A stretch of 64,000 nucleotides of DNA from Sanguibacter keddieii DSM 10542. Lineage in GTDB: Bacteria; Actinomycetota; Actinomycetes; Actinomycetales; Cellulomonadaceae. The stretch is taken from positions 3,596,001 to 3,660,000 of the forward strand of contig NC_013521.1 in assembly GCF_000024925.1 (NCBI RefSeq), read 5' to 3'. The stretch's first letter is position 1. Every line of letters starts with the position of its first letter. Both the position numbers and the translations under genes were made by a program. Under the pieces are notes generated by a model. The model ran no database searches, was not told the origin of the DNA, and was given only the letters and a program-made list of their open reading frames with translations. Of this stretch, positions 50,898 through 58,918 are shown in pieces.

Positions 50898-51653
50898 TCA
50901 GCCTCGAAGGTGGGCGAGCTCGACGAGCAGCGGCAGGTGGTCGCTGCCGCGGAGCGCCGCCGGGGTCCGCAGGACGGTCGACGAGAGCACCTCGAAGCCG
51001 TCGCCGACGAGGACGCCGTCGATCCGCCGGACGGGGCGCGGCGCGGCGAAGGTCAGCCCGGGGGCCTCCGGGACGGCGTCGCGCAGCAGGGACCCGAGCG
51101 CCTGCCACGACGGGCCGCCCGGTTCCTCGTTGAGGTCGCCGGCGACCACGCAGCGGTGCGCTCCGGCCCGCTCGACCAGACGTGCGACCTCGGCGCAGTG
51201 CTCGAGGCGCTCGCGCGCGTCGAGGCCGAGGTGCACCGACACCACGACCACGTCGCCGAGGTCGACGAGCGCGCTCCCCCGGCGCGTGGGCCAGGCGCGC
51301 AGGTCCCGTCGACGCCACCACCGCCAGCTCAGAGGACGGCCCCGGCGGCGGACGACCGAGGCCTCGTGGCGCCGGGCGACGAGGAGGGCGGTCGTGTACG
51401 CGCCGAAGGGGCTGCCGCCGGGGACCACGCAGACCGTCCCGGTCGCGGCGGCCAGGGCACGCATCCGACGCCGGCCCCCGGTGAGGTATCGGCACGGCTC
51501 CTGGATCGCGACGACGTCCGGGTCGCTCTCGCGGATGACGTCGCGGACGGCCGCGGCGTCCATCTGGAGGCTCTTGACGTTGTAGCTGAGCACGCGCAGC
51601 GTGGGCGCCGCGGCGTCGCCGCCGGACCGGGGTGGGCGTGCGTCGTCCGTCAT
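50898..51653 (-). CDS. endonuclease/exonuclease/phosphatase (EEP) family protein
   Basis: The 251-aa protein has the EEP fold motifs: LRVLSYNVKSL (Asn), DVVAIQEP (metal-binding Glu), VSVHLGL, VVAGDLNEEPG (Asp/Asn) and GSDHLPLLVEL (Asp-His). It lacks a signal peptide or membrane segment. Family members cleave DNA, RNA or phospholipids. A cytoplasmic nuclease or phosphodiesterase is likely, but its substrate is unknown. Confidence 0.9.
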   Translation of the reverse strand: MTDDARPPRSGGDAAAPTLRVLSYNVKSLQMDAAAVRDVIRESDPDVVAIQEPCRYLTGGRRRMRALAAATGTVCVVPGGSPFGAYTTALLVARRHEASVVRRRGRPLSWRWWRRRDLRAWPTRRGSALVDLGDVVVVSVHLGLDARERLEHCAEVARLVERAGAHRCVVAGDLNEEPGGPSWQALGSLLRDAVPEAPGLTFAAPRPVRRIDGVLVGDGFEVLSSTVLRTPAALRGSDHLPLLVELAHLRG

Positions 51654-51661
51654 GCGGCCAT

Positions 51662-51710
51662 GGTCGTCCTGGCCCCGGTGCCGCGCAACCGAGCCCGGGG
51701 CCGGACGACC
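51662..51710 (-). terminator. hairpin terminator after hppA
   Basis: 16-bp arms with a single bulged T (GGTCGTCC-T-GGCCCCGG against CCGGGGCCGGACGACC) start 6 nt past the hppA stop. Confidence 0.75.
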
Positions 51711-51715
51711 GCGGG

Positions 51716-54022
51716 TCAGGTGTCGCGGGGGCGGCGGGCGGCTGCTGCGGGTTCTTCCTCGAGGGACGCGGCGTCGACGCGTGCGGCCCGCAGGCGGCTG
51801 GCGACGATCGCCCCGAAGGCGATGCCCGCCGCGACGACCGCGATGGCGATGCGCAGCGTGTGGTTGGCGTCGTTCGGGACGCTCATCGCGACCACGGCGG
51901 GGGCGACGAGCACGGCGACGAGGTTCATCACCTTGATGAGCGGGTTGATCGCCGGGCCGGCGGTGTCCTTGAAGGGGTCGCCGACGGTGTCGCCGATGAC
52001 GACGGCCTCGTGGGCTGCGGAGCCCTTGCCGCCGTAGGCCCCGTCCTCGATGATCTTCTTCGCGTTGTCCCAGGACCCGCCCGAGTTGGCGAGGAACACC
52101 GCCATGAGCACCCCGGAGCCGATCGCCCCGGCGAGGAACCCGGCGAGCGGCCCGACGCCGAGCCCGAAGCCCACCGCGATCGGCGCGAAGGCGGCGAGCA
52201 GCCCCGGTGTCGCGAGCTCGCGGAGGGAGTCGCGGGTGCAGATGTCGACGACCCGTCCGTAGTCGGGGCGCTCCTCGTAGGTCATGATCCCGGGGTGCTC
52301 GCGGAACTGCCGGCGCACCTCGAAGACGATCGCCCCGGCCGCGCGCGTCACGGCGTCGATGGCGAGCCCGGAGAAGAGGAACACCGTGGCCGCGCCGAGG
52401 ATCACGCCGACGAGCGTGACCGGCGAGATGATCGCGAAGCTGAGCATCGAGGTGACGATGCCGGTGGTCGCGGCGTCGGTGACGTCGCGCAGCGCGGTCT
52501 CGACGGCGTCCGCGTAGGACCCGAACAGAGCGGTCGCGGCGAGCACCGCGGTGGCGATCGCGATGCCCTTGGTGATGGCCTTGGTCGTGTTGCCCACGGC
52601 GTCGAGGTCGGTGAGCACCTGGGCGCCCTCGGCGTCGACGTCGCCGGACATCTCGGCGATGCCCTGGGCGTTGTCGGAGACCGGGCCGAAGGTGTCCATC
52701 GCGACGATCACGCCGACGGTGGTCAGCAGGCCGCAGCCGGCGAGCGCCACGAGGAACAGCGAGAGCCACACGGAGCCGCCGGCCAGCAGGAACACCCCGC
52801 AGATCGCCGCGGCGATGATGCCCGCGGTGTAGACCGCCGACTCGAAGCCGACGCCGATCCCCGAGAGGATCACGGTCGCGGCGCCCGTCCGGGACGTCGC
52901 GGCGACGTGCAGGGTGGGCTTGGACGTCGTGCCCGTGAAGTACCCGGTGACCCACAGGATGATCCCGGCGAGCACCACGCCGATCAGCACCGCGAGACTG
53001 GCGACGACCCGCGGGTCGCTCGTCACGTCGGAGAGGTCGGCGGTCCCCGGCGACTCCGCGAAGGTCGCGGGCAGGTAGGCGAAGGCGGCGACGGCCGCGA
53101 GGACCGCACCGAGCAGGGCGGAGACGTAGAAGCCGCGGTAGATGGCGCGCAGACCGCTCTCGGTGCCGCGGACGCGGGTGGTCGCGATGCCCAGCAGGGC
53201 GACGAAGGCCCCGGCCGCGGTGACGATCAGCGGGAACACGAGACCTTGCTCGCCGAGGGTCGCCTTGCCGAGGATGAGGGCGGCCACGAGCATCACGGCG
53301 TAGGACTCGAAGAGGTCGGCGGCCATGCCTGCGCAGTCGCCGACGTTGTCCCCCACGTTGTCGGCGATGGTCGCGGCGTTGCGGGGGTCGTCCTCGGGGA
53401 TGCCCTGCTCGACCTTGCCGACGAGGTCGGCCCCGACGTCGGCGGCCTTGGTGAAGATGCCGCCGCCGACGCGCATGAACATGGCCAGCAGCGCGGCACC
53501 GAAGCCGAAGCCCTCGAGGACGGCAGGGGCGTCGCCGCGGTACAGCAGCACGACGCCGGAGGCACCGAGCAGCCCGAGGCCGACGACCGACAGTCCGACC
53601 ACTCCCCCGGTGCGGAACGCGATCCGTGCGCCCTCGGTGCGGGCCCCGGGGTGCATGGCGGCCGCGGCGACACGGAGGTTGGCCCGGGTCGCGAGCCACA
53701 TGCCGAGGTAGCCGATCGCGGCCGAGAAGCCGGCCCCGACGACGAAGGCGACGGAGCGGCCCACGCGGATGCTCGCGTCGCCGGGCAGCACGAAGAGCAG
53801 GCCGAAGACCACGACGACGAAGATCGCGAGGGTCCGGAACTGCCTGCTGAGGTACGCCGATGCCCCCTCCTGGACCGCGAGCGCGATCTCCTTCATGCTG
53901 TCCGTGCCCTCGGGTGCGGCGAGGACCTGGCGTCTGAGCACGACGGCGACGACGAGGGACAGGGCTCCGACGACGGCGATCACGCCGACGATGACGAGAC
54001 TGGTGGTTCCGAGCTCGAGCAT
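51716..54022 (-). CDS. hppA: membrane-bound K+-independent H+-translocating pyrophosphatase
   Basis: The 768-aa protein has about 16 membrane helices and the pyrophosphate-site motifs KAADVGADLVGKVE, GDNVGDCAGMAADLFES and DTVGDPFKDTAGPA. The GNTTKAITKG segment carries Lys and Thr at the two positions where K+-dependent enzymes have Ala and Gly, so this is the K+-independent proton pump. It couples pyrophosphate hydrolysis to proton export. The ATG follows AAGGAGG. A perfect CRP-type box lies 42-59 nt upstream. Confidence 0.96.
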   Translation of the reverse strand: MLELGTTSLVIVGVIAVVGALSLVVAVVLRRQVLAAPEGTDSMKEIALAVQEGASAYLSRQFRTLAIFVVVVFGLLFVLPGDASIRVGRSVAFVVGAGFSAAIGYLGMWLATRANLRVAAAAMHPGARTEGARIAFRTGGVVGLSVVGLGLLGASGVVLLYRGDAPAVLEGFGFGAALLAMFMRVGGGIFTKAADVGADLVGKVEQGIPEDDPRNAATIADNVGDNVGDCAGMAADLFESYAVMLVAALILGKATLGEQGLVFPLIVTAAGAFVALLGIATTRVRGTESGLRAIYRGFYVSALLGAVLAAVAAFAYLPATFAESPGTADLSDVTSDPRVVASLAVLIGVVLAGIILWVTGYFTGTTSKPTLHVAATSRTGAATVILSGIGVGFESAVYTAGIIAAAICGVFLLAGGSVWLSLFLVALAGCGLLTTVGVIVAMDTFGPVSDNAQGIAEMSGDVDAEGAQVLTDLDAVGNTTKAITKGIAIATAVLAATALFGSYADAVETALRDVTDAATTGIVTSMLSFAIISPVTLVGVILGAATVFLFSGLAIDAVTRAAGAIVFEVRRQFREHPGIMTYEERPDYGRVVDICTRDSLRELATPGLLAAFAPIAVGFGLGVGPLAGFLAGAIGSGVLMAVFLANSGGSWDNAKKIIEDGAYGGKGSAAHEAVVIGDTVGDPFKDTAGPAINPLIKVMNLVAVLVAPAVVAMSVPNDANHTLRIAIAVVAAGIAFGAIVASRLRAARVDAASLEEEPAAAARRPRDT

Positions 54023-54063
54023 CCGTCCTCCTTGACGACTGCACCGCACCCGACGCTCGTCGG

Positions 54064-54081
54064 GTGTGACGTCGATCACAC
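54064..54081. promoter_or_regulatory. CRP/GlxR-type binding site
   Basis: GTGTGA-CGTCGA-TCACAC is a perfect match to the CRP-family consensus TGTGA-N6-TCACA. It sits in the hppA/sigma intergenic region, 42 nt from the hppA ATG. Confidence 0.7.
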
Positions 54082-54141
54082 TCGGTCGACGTAGCGGGAA
54101 GTCTACGCAGGTGGGCGCACGCACGCAGGCAGACGCGCCCC

Positions 54142-54165
54142 AACGTTCTGCGGGCACGGTGCGTT
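54142..54165 (+). promoter_or_regulatory. ECF-type promoter, sigma cassette A
   Basis: AACGTTCT, 11 nt, GCGTT, 45 nt before the sigma ATG. The same two blocks with identical spacing precede cassettes B and C. Confidence 0.65.
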
Positions 54166-54209
54166 GTGGAGGATGAGGGCGATCGACAGCACCGACAGCA
54201 GGGGGACCC

Positions 54210-54803
54210 ATGACCGACGAGCACGAGCTCAGCGCGATGGTGCGCGGACGCATCGGCGCGCTGACCGGCTACGCCTACCTGCTGTGCGGGAGCGTCAAGG
54301 AGGCCGAGGACCTCGTCCAGGACGCGTTCGTCAAGGTGTTCAGCCGACGTCGCGCCCCCGGTGCCACGACGTCCGAGTCCTACGTGCGCCGCGCCATCCT
54401 CTCGATCTACCTCGACCAGTACCGGCGCCGGCGCCGGTGGTCGGGCATCAAGCACCTGGTGGGCGTCCCGGACCGGGAGGAGAGCACCGACCTCGCGACG
54501 AGCGCCCAGCTCGACGTGGCGGTCGCCCTCGACGCGCTCACACCACGCCAGCGGGCCTGCGTGGTGCTCCGGTACTACGAGGACCTCACCGTCCCGCAGG
54601 TCGCCGAGAACCTCGGCTGCGCACCGGGGACCGTCAAGCGGCACCTCTCCGACGCCCACGAGGTGCTCCGCGGGATCCTCGGCGACGACGTCGACCTCTC
54701 CGAGGGGGCACCCGGCCCCCTTCGCCTGCCCGCCCCGGCACCCCTGGCACCCCCAGTCCTCCCGACACCCCTGGCACCTCCGACGACAAGGACACGACTG
54801 TGA
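54210..54803 (+). CDS. SigE-family ECF sigma factor, cassette A
   Basis: The 197-aa protein has region 2 (LTGYAYLLCGSVKEAEDLVQDAFVKVFSR ... YVRRAILSIYLDQYRR) and region 4 (LTPRQRACVVLRYYEDLTVPQVAENLGCAPGTVKRHLSDAHEVLR). It ends in a Pro/Leu/Ala-rich tail. This is the SigE-type branch common in Actinobacteria. Its stop overlaps the GTG of a membrane protein. It is the first of three paralogous cassettes in tandem, each with its own promoter-like element. Confidence 0.93.
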   Translation: MTDEHELSAMVRGRIGALTGYAYLLCGSVKEAEDLVQDAFVKVFSRRRAPGATTSESYVRRAILSIYLDQYRRRRRWSGIKHLVGVPDREESTDLATSAQLDVAVALDALTPRQRACVVLRYYEDLTVPQVAENLGCAPGTVKRHLSDAHEVLRGILGDDVDLSEGAPGPLRLPAPAPLAPPVLPTPLAPPTTRTRL

Positions 54804-56086
54804 GCCGCACCCTGCGCGACGACCTCGGTTCCCTCGCCTCCCTCGGCTCGTCGGGGATCGACGCCGACGCCTCGGCCGACCGGGTCCTCGCGACCGTCCG
54901 GGCACGACGCCGCCGCCGGCCGGTCCTGGTGGCCGCGGCGACGGCGGCCTGCCTCGCCGTGACGGGCACGGGTGCCGTCGCCGCCTTCCAGCTGCTCCGT
55001 GACGACCCCGCGCCCGTGGCGCTGCCGGACGACCCCCGCGGCCAGAGCATCCGGACGCTGTGCGGACAGCCAGCGCCCGACTACCTCGAGGCCACCGCGT
55101 CCCCGTCGATCGTGTACTCCTTCGCGGCCGACCGTCCCGCCGCCGTGGCCGACCTCGACGGCAGCGACCTCGCCGCAGGGCCCCTCGAGGAGCACCTGTT
55201 CGCGGCGACCGAGCCGCTGCCGAGCCTCTACGTCAACGCCCGTGGCTCGGAGGACGAGCGCTCCGTCGTCGGGCCCACCGGGTTCGTGGTCGTCAAGGAC
55301 GGCGTGGTCGTCGCGACGCCGCCGGGAGGCCCCGGGGCGTGGTCGAGCACCCAGGCCACGCTCGACCCGGACGGTGTCGCCATGCTGACGTCCTGGGGCG
55401 TGCAGGCCTGCGGGCAGGTCACCTCTGGCGACTCAGACGGTTCCTACGAGCCCGGGACCTACACCGTCTACGGCGTCACCCGCGTCGCGGACCCCGACGC
55501 ACCACGGACGGCCACCGGCCCCGACGTCGGCGACCCCGGGCTCGTCGTCGGCCCCCCGCTGAGCATGACGCTCGTCGACCCGGGCGACGGCGGCGTCGTG
55601 CGGTACTTCGGCGACGCACCGAGGACGGCTGCCGTCGTCGGCGTCACGGACCCCGGGACCCTGGTGGGCCGGGACGGCGCCGTCCTCGACGAGGCGACCG
55701 CCTCGCTCGACTGGCCCGAGGACGTGACCCCGGCGCTGTGGGCCGGCACCGCAACCGCGCAGAGCGTCGTCTGGTTCTCCCCCGTCCAGGGCTTCGGCGC
55801 CGCGGACCAGGGCGTCCAGACGGACGCGGCGGTCGTCCTGGCCGCGGCACGGACGTCCCTCGAGCACATCGGCTACGCCCCCGGTGAGCACCTGCTGCAG
55901 GTCTCCTGCCAGCCCGCGGCGGCCGAGGCTCTCGCGGGGGTGTCGCCGACCGACGACCTCACGATGACCTTCGGCTACGGCGTCGCCTTCGACAGCGCCG
56001 AGGACGCCGCGCGGTTCGTCGACCTCTTCAGCAGCGCCTTCGGGTACACCCCCGTCCAGGTGGACGGCGAGGCCGCCTGCCGCTGA
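54800..56086 (+). CDS. membrane-anchored sensor or anti-sigma-like protein, cassette A
   Basis: The 428-aa protein has a cytoplasmic N-terminal region of about 35 residues (LRDDLGSLASLG...), an RARRRRR flank, one membrane helix (41-63) and a large extracytoplasmic part. The C-terminal domain contains QSVVWFSPVQGF, HLLQVSCQPAAAEAL and FGYGVAFDSAEDAARFVDLF, which correspond to blocks in the cassette B and C proteins. The short cytoplasmic part next to a coupled sigma factor suggests it binds that factor. No zinc anti-sigma motif is present. Confidence 0.8.
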   Translation: MSRTLRDDLGSLASLGSSGIDADASADRVLATVRARRRRRPVLVAAATAACLAVTGTGAVAAFQLLRDDPAPVALPDDPRGQSIRTLCGQPAPDYLEATASPSIVYSFAADRPAAVADLDGSDLAAGPLEEHLFAATEPLPSLYVNARGSEDERSVVGPTGFVVVKDGVVVATPPGGPGAWSSTQATLDPDGVAMLTSWGVQACGQVTSGDSDGSYEPGTYTVYGVTRVADPDAPRTATGPDVGDPGLVVGPPLSMTLVDPGDGGVVRYFGDAPRTAAVVGVTDPGTLVGRDGAVLDEATASLDWPEDVTPALWAGTATAQSVVWFSPVQGFGAADQGVQTDAAVVLAAARTSLEHIGYAPGEHLLQVSCQPAAAEALAGVSPTDDLTMTFGYGVAFDSAEDAARFVDLFSSAFGYTPVQVDGEAACR

Positions 56087-56150
56087 CCCTCGTCGTCGTC
56101 CGCGCACGCGCCCGCTGCTGGCTAGGCTCACCGTCCGGACCTCTCGTCTC

Positions 56151-56174
56151 AACGTTCTCGGCCTGCCGTGCGTC
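56151..56174 (+). promoter_or_regulatory. ECF-type promoter, sigma cassette B
   Basis: AACGTTCT, 11 nt, GCGTC, 66 nt before the sigma ATG. Confidence 0.65.
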
Positions 56175-56239
56175 TAGAGGGTGACGGGCCGCGACGACGG
56201 CCCGCGCGGAGGGGGACAGCGTGATGGGGGAGATGTCGC

Positions 56240-56878
56240 ATGCCTGAGTGGCACGACGAGCTGAGCACCTTGGTGCACGAGCGCCACAGGGCGCTGGTCG
56301 GGTACGCCTACCTGCTGTGCGGGAGGTCCAAGGAGGCCGAGGACCTGGTCCAGGACGCCCTGGTCAAGACGTACTCCCGCAAGAGCACGCCCGAGCCCGG
56401 GGGCGCCGAGGCCTACGTCCGGCGCGCGATCCTCACGATCTACCTCGACGGGTACCGCCGCAAGCAGCGGTGGTCGGGGGTCCGTCACCTGGTGGGGCGG
56501 TCGGAGCGCGCCGAGGAGCACTCCGGGGCTGTCGCCGACCACGTCGACGTCGCGACGGCGCTCGACGCCCTCACGGCCCGGCAGCGGTCCGCGGTCGTCC
56601 TGCGCTACTACGAGGACCTCACCGTCCCGCAGGTCGCCGAGCAGATGGGGTGCTCGGTCGGGACGGTCAAGCGCCACCTCTTCGACGCCCACGCCGTCCT
56701 CAAGGGACACCTCGGCGAGATCGCGCCGCTCGAGCCCGACGAGACGGTCGACAGGTTCCGCCCGCCGTCCGCCGCCGAGGCGCTCCGCGCCGCACCCCGA
56801 CCGTCGGGGAGCCCGCCGACGGACGCCGCACCGCCGTCGTCCGCACCGTCCACCACGACTCCCGGGAGCCCCTCATGA
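56240..56878 (+). CDS. SigE-family ECF sigma factor, cassette B
   Basis: The 212-aa paralogue of the cassette A sigma has region 2 (ALVGYAYLLCGRSKEAEDLVQDALVKTYSR, YVRRAILTIYLDGYRRKQRW) and region 4 (LTARQRSAVVLRYYEDLTVPQVAEQMGCSVGTVKRHLFDAH), plus a Pro/Ser/Thr-rich tail. The ATG at 56240 lies downstream of the promoter-like element. The stop overlaps the ATG of its membrane partner (ATGA). Confidence 0.93.
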   Translation: MPEWHDELSTLVHERHRALVGYAYLLCGRSKEAEDLVQDALVKTYSRKSTPEPGGAEAYVRRAILTIYLDGYRRKQRWSGVRHLVGRSERAEEHSGAVADHVDVATALDALTARQRSAVVLRYYEDLTVPQVAEQMGCSVGTVKRHLFDAHAVLKGHLGEIAPLEPDETVDRFRPPSAAEALRAAPRPSGSPPTDAAPPSSAPSTTTPGSPS

Positions 56879-58095
56879 GCCACGACCTGCGTCGCTCGCT
56901 CGCCGACCTGGCTCAGGCCGGGAGCGCACGGACCACCCCGCCCGCCGACGTCGTCGCCAGCACCGTCGCGGAGGTCGAGCGCACCCGCCGCCGTCGCCCG
57001 GTGGTCGTCGCGTCGGTCACCGCGATCTCGGTGCTCGTCGCCGGGGCCGCAGCCGCCGCCGTCTACACGTCGACGCGCGACGACGCCTCGAGCTTCCCCG
57101 ACCGCCTGCCCGTGACCGTCACCGCCGACCCGCCGTCGGCCACCCCCGAGGAGACCGGCACCGTCCCGGAGGAGCCGACCCCGACGGAGGCACCGGCCGA
57201 GGAGCCCGCCCCGCCCGTCGAGAGCGAGGCACCGGTACCGCCCTCCGCCCTCGCGCCGCTCGACCCCGCGGCCGTGTTCCCGCAGTGCGGTGCCGCGCCT
57301 GTGTCGACCGACGGCGCGCCCGTGCTGCTGCGTCCCTTCGACCTGCAGTCTCCGAGCCCCGCCGACGGCACGGTCACCGGGCTCGAGGTGCCGGCGTACA
57401 ACCAGAGCGTGTCGCAGCTGCGCGCCGAGGTCACCGACCCCACGCTCGTGCTCGTGCAGGACGGGCGCGTGGTCGGGAGCGCGGCGCCGACTGGGGGGAC
57501 GAGCGTCGTCGAGCCGCTCACCGGGTCGGTCGCCGTCTTCACCGCGGACCTGCCGTCGGCGCCGTGCCTGACCGGCCCGGAGGTCCCGACGAACCTGCCG
57601 GGTGGGTACTACGAGGTGTGGGCTCAGCAGTCCTGGACCGTGCTCGAGCAGACCCTCGAGCCCCAGGAGTACCTGCGCGGTCCCGTGACCGACGTCCCGG
57701 GGACCTTCACCACGAGCGACCTCGTCGGCGGCGTGTGGCTCGACGCCGACGGCGTCCCGGCACCGGCACCCCCGCGACCCGAGGGGTGGCCTGCGGAGGT
57801 CGAGCGGACGAACGCCTTCCCGACCGGGGTGGCCGTCGTCTGGTTCGCCCTCGGGGACACCCCGCAGGAGCTCCTCGACGCGACGCGCACGGTCGACTCG
57901 CTCGGGTACAGCGGCCAGCCGATCTCCGTCGGCCACTGCCCCGCCGACCCGTCGGCCGCCCTGGGGCTGGAACCGTCGACGCTCGGGGTGGGGGTCGTCT
58001 TCGCGGACCGGGCGAGCGCCGACTCCTTCCTCGCGCTGTCCGGGGCGCAGGTGCTCGGCGTCGTCGAGACCGACCCGACCTGCCCCGGCGGCTGA
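56875..58095 (+). CDS. membrane-anchored sensor or anti-sigma-like protein, cassette B
   Basis: The 406-aa protein has a cytoplasmic part of about 40 residues (DLRRSLADLAQAG), an RTRRRRP flank and one membrane helix (42-64). A Pro/Glu/Thr-rich stalk (about 75-125) and an extracytoplasmic domain with several Cys follow. C-terminal blocks AVVWFALGDTP, ISVGHCPADPSAALG and LGVGVVFADRASADSF match the other two cassettes. Ligand and output are unknown. Confidence 0.8.
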   Translation: MSHDLRRSLADLAQAGSARTTPPADVVASTVAEVERTRRRRPVVVASVTAISVLVAGAAAAAVYTSTRDDASSFPDRLPVTVTADPPSATPEETGTVPEEPTPTEAPAEEPAPPVESEAPVPPSALAPLDPAAVFPQCGAAPVSTDGAPVLLRPFDLQSPSPADGTVTGLEVPAYNQSVSQLRAEVTDPTLVLVQDGRVVGSAAPTGGTSVVEPLTGSVAVFTADLPSAPCLTGPEVPTNLPGGYYEVWAQQSWTVLEQTLEPQEYLRGPVTDVPGTFTTSDLVGGVWLDADGVPAPAPPRPEGWPAEVERTNAFPTGVAVVWFALGDTPQELLDATRTVDSLGYSGQPISVGHCPADPSAALGLEPSTLGVGVVFADRASADSFLALSGAQVLGVVETDPTCPGG

Positions 58096-58100
58096 CCACC

Positions 58101-58159
58101 GACCACGCGACACGCCAGGAGGGACCTCCCGGAGGTCCCTGCCAGCGTGTCGCGTGGTC
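58101..58159. terminator. 59-nt hairpin terminator between cassettes B and C
   Basis: Outer 15-bp perfect arms (GACCACGCGACACGC and complement) and a second inner 10-bp stem (AGGGACCTCC) make one long rod immediately before the cassette C promoter. Confidence 0.85.
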
Positions 58160-58178
58160 ACCGGGGAAGTCACCCCCA

Positions 58179-58202
58179 CTGTTCTGGGCCGCCCGAGCGT
58201 CA
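58179..58202 (+). promoter_or_regulatory. ECF-type promoter, sigma cassette C
   Basis: ACTGTTCT, 11 nt, GCGTC, 36 nt before the sigma ATG. The -35 differs from cassettes A and B at two bases. Confidence 0.6.
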
Positions 58203-58237
58203 TGATCAGTGACAGCACCACCAGGACAGGGGACGAG

Positions 58238-58918
58238 ATGGACGACTGGGAGCACGACATGGGTGAGCTGGTGCGCACGCGGCACCGCTCGCTCGTGGGG
58301 TACGCGTACCTGCTGAGCGGGGACGTGCGCGACGCCGAGGACCTGGTGCAGGACGCGCTGGTCAAGGTGTTCTCGCGCCGGTCGACGCCGCAGCCCCACG
58401 CCGCCGAGGCCTACGTGCGGCGCGCGATCTACACGATCTACCTCGACGGGTACCGCCGCCGGACGCGCTGGTCACGGATCCGGCACCTCACCGCGAGCGC
58501 CAACCACCAGGAGAGCACCGCGCCGGCCACCGGGGACCAGGTCGACGTCGCGGCCGCGCTCCAGCGCCTCTCGCCGAGGCAGCGTGCCTGCGTGGTGCTG
58601 CGCCACTACGACGACCTCACCGTCCCGCAGGTCGCCGACGAGCTCGGCATCGCCGAGGGCACCGTCCGCCGCCACGTGGCCGACGCGCACGCCGCGCTGC
58701 GCGGCCTGCTGGCCGACCTCGCACCAGCCGGAGCGCGCAGCCACGCTGTCTCGGCTGCTCGCACCGCACAGCCCACGGCAGGCGGCGCCGACGAGACCAG
58801 GTTCGCCCCGGCCCCGCCAGGAGCGGCGGCACCGCCGACTCTGGAAGACGCCGGCCCTGCTGACGCCGCCAGCTCCACCACCGCACCGACCGACGACGAC
58901 CCGAGGAGCCACCGGTGA
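58238..58918 (+). CDS. SigE-family ECF sigma factor, cassette C
   Basis: The 226-aa paralogue has region 2 (SLVGYAYLLSGDVRDAEDLVQDALVKVFSR) and region 4 (LSPRQRACVVLRHYDDLTVPQVADELGIAEGTVRRHVADAH), with an Ala/Pro/Thr tail of about 60 residues. The ATG at 58238 is chosen because the two earlier starts lie in or before the promoter-like element, and AGGGGACGAG precedes it. It overlaps the GTG of its partner gene. Confidence 0.92.
   Translation: MDDWEHDMGELVRTRHRSLVGYAYLLSGDVRDAEDLVQDALVKVFSRRSTPQPHAAEAYVRRAIYTIYLDGYRRRTRWSRIRHLTASANHQESTAPATGDQVDVAAALQRLSPRQRACVVLRHYDDLTVPQVADELGIAEGTVRRHVADAHAALRGLLADLAPAGARSHAVSAARTAQPTAGGADETRFAPAPPGAAAPPTLEDAGPADAASSTTAPTDDDPRSHR

Noticed and set aside
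51632-54094. 820-codon plus-strand ORF opposite hppA
   Set aside because: Mirror image of hppA codon usage, full of Asp/Gly/Arg/His, no start signal.
50898-54905. 1335-codon minus-strand ORF through hppA and into sigma cassette A
   Set aside because: Only its last 251 codons (EEP nuclease) show motifs. The rest is out of frame with hppA and Arg-rich.
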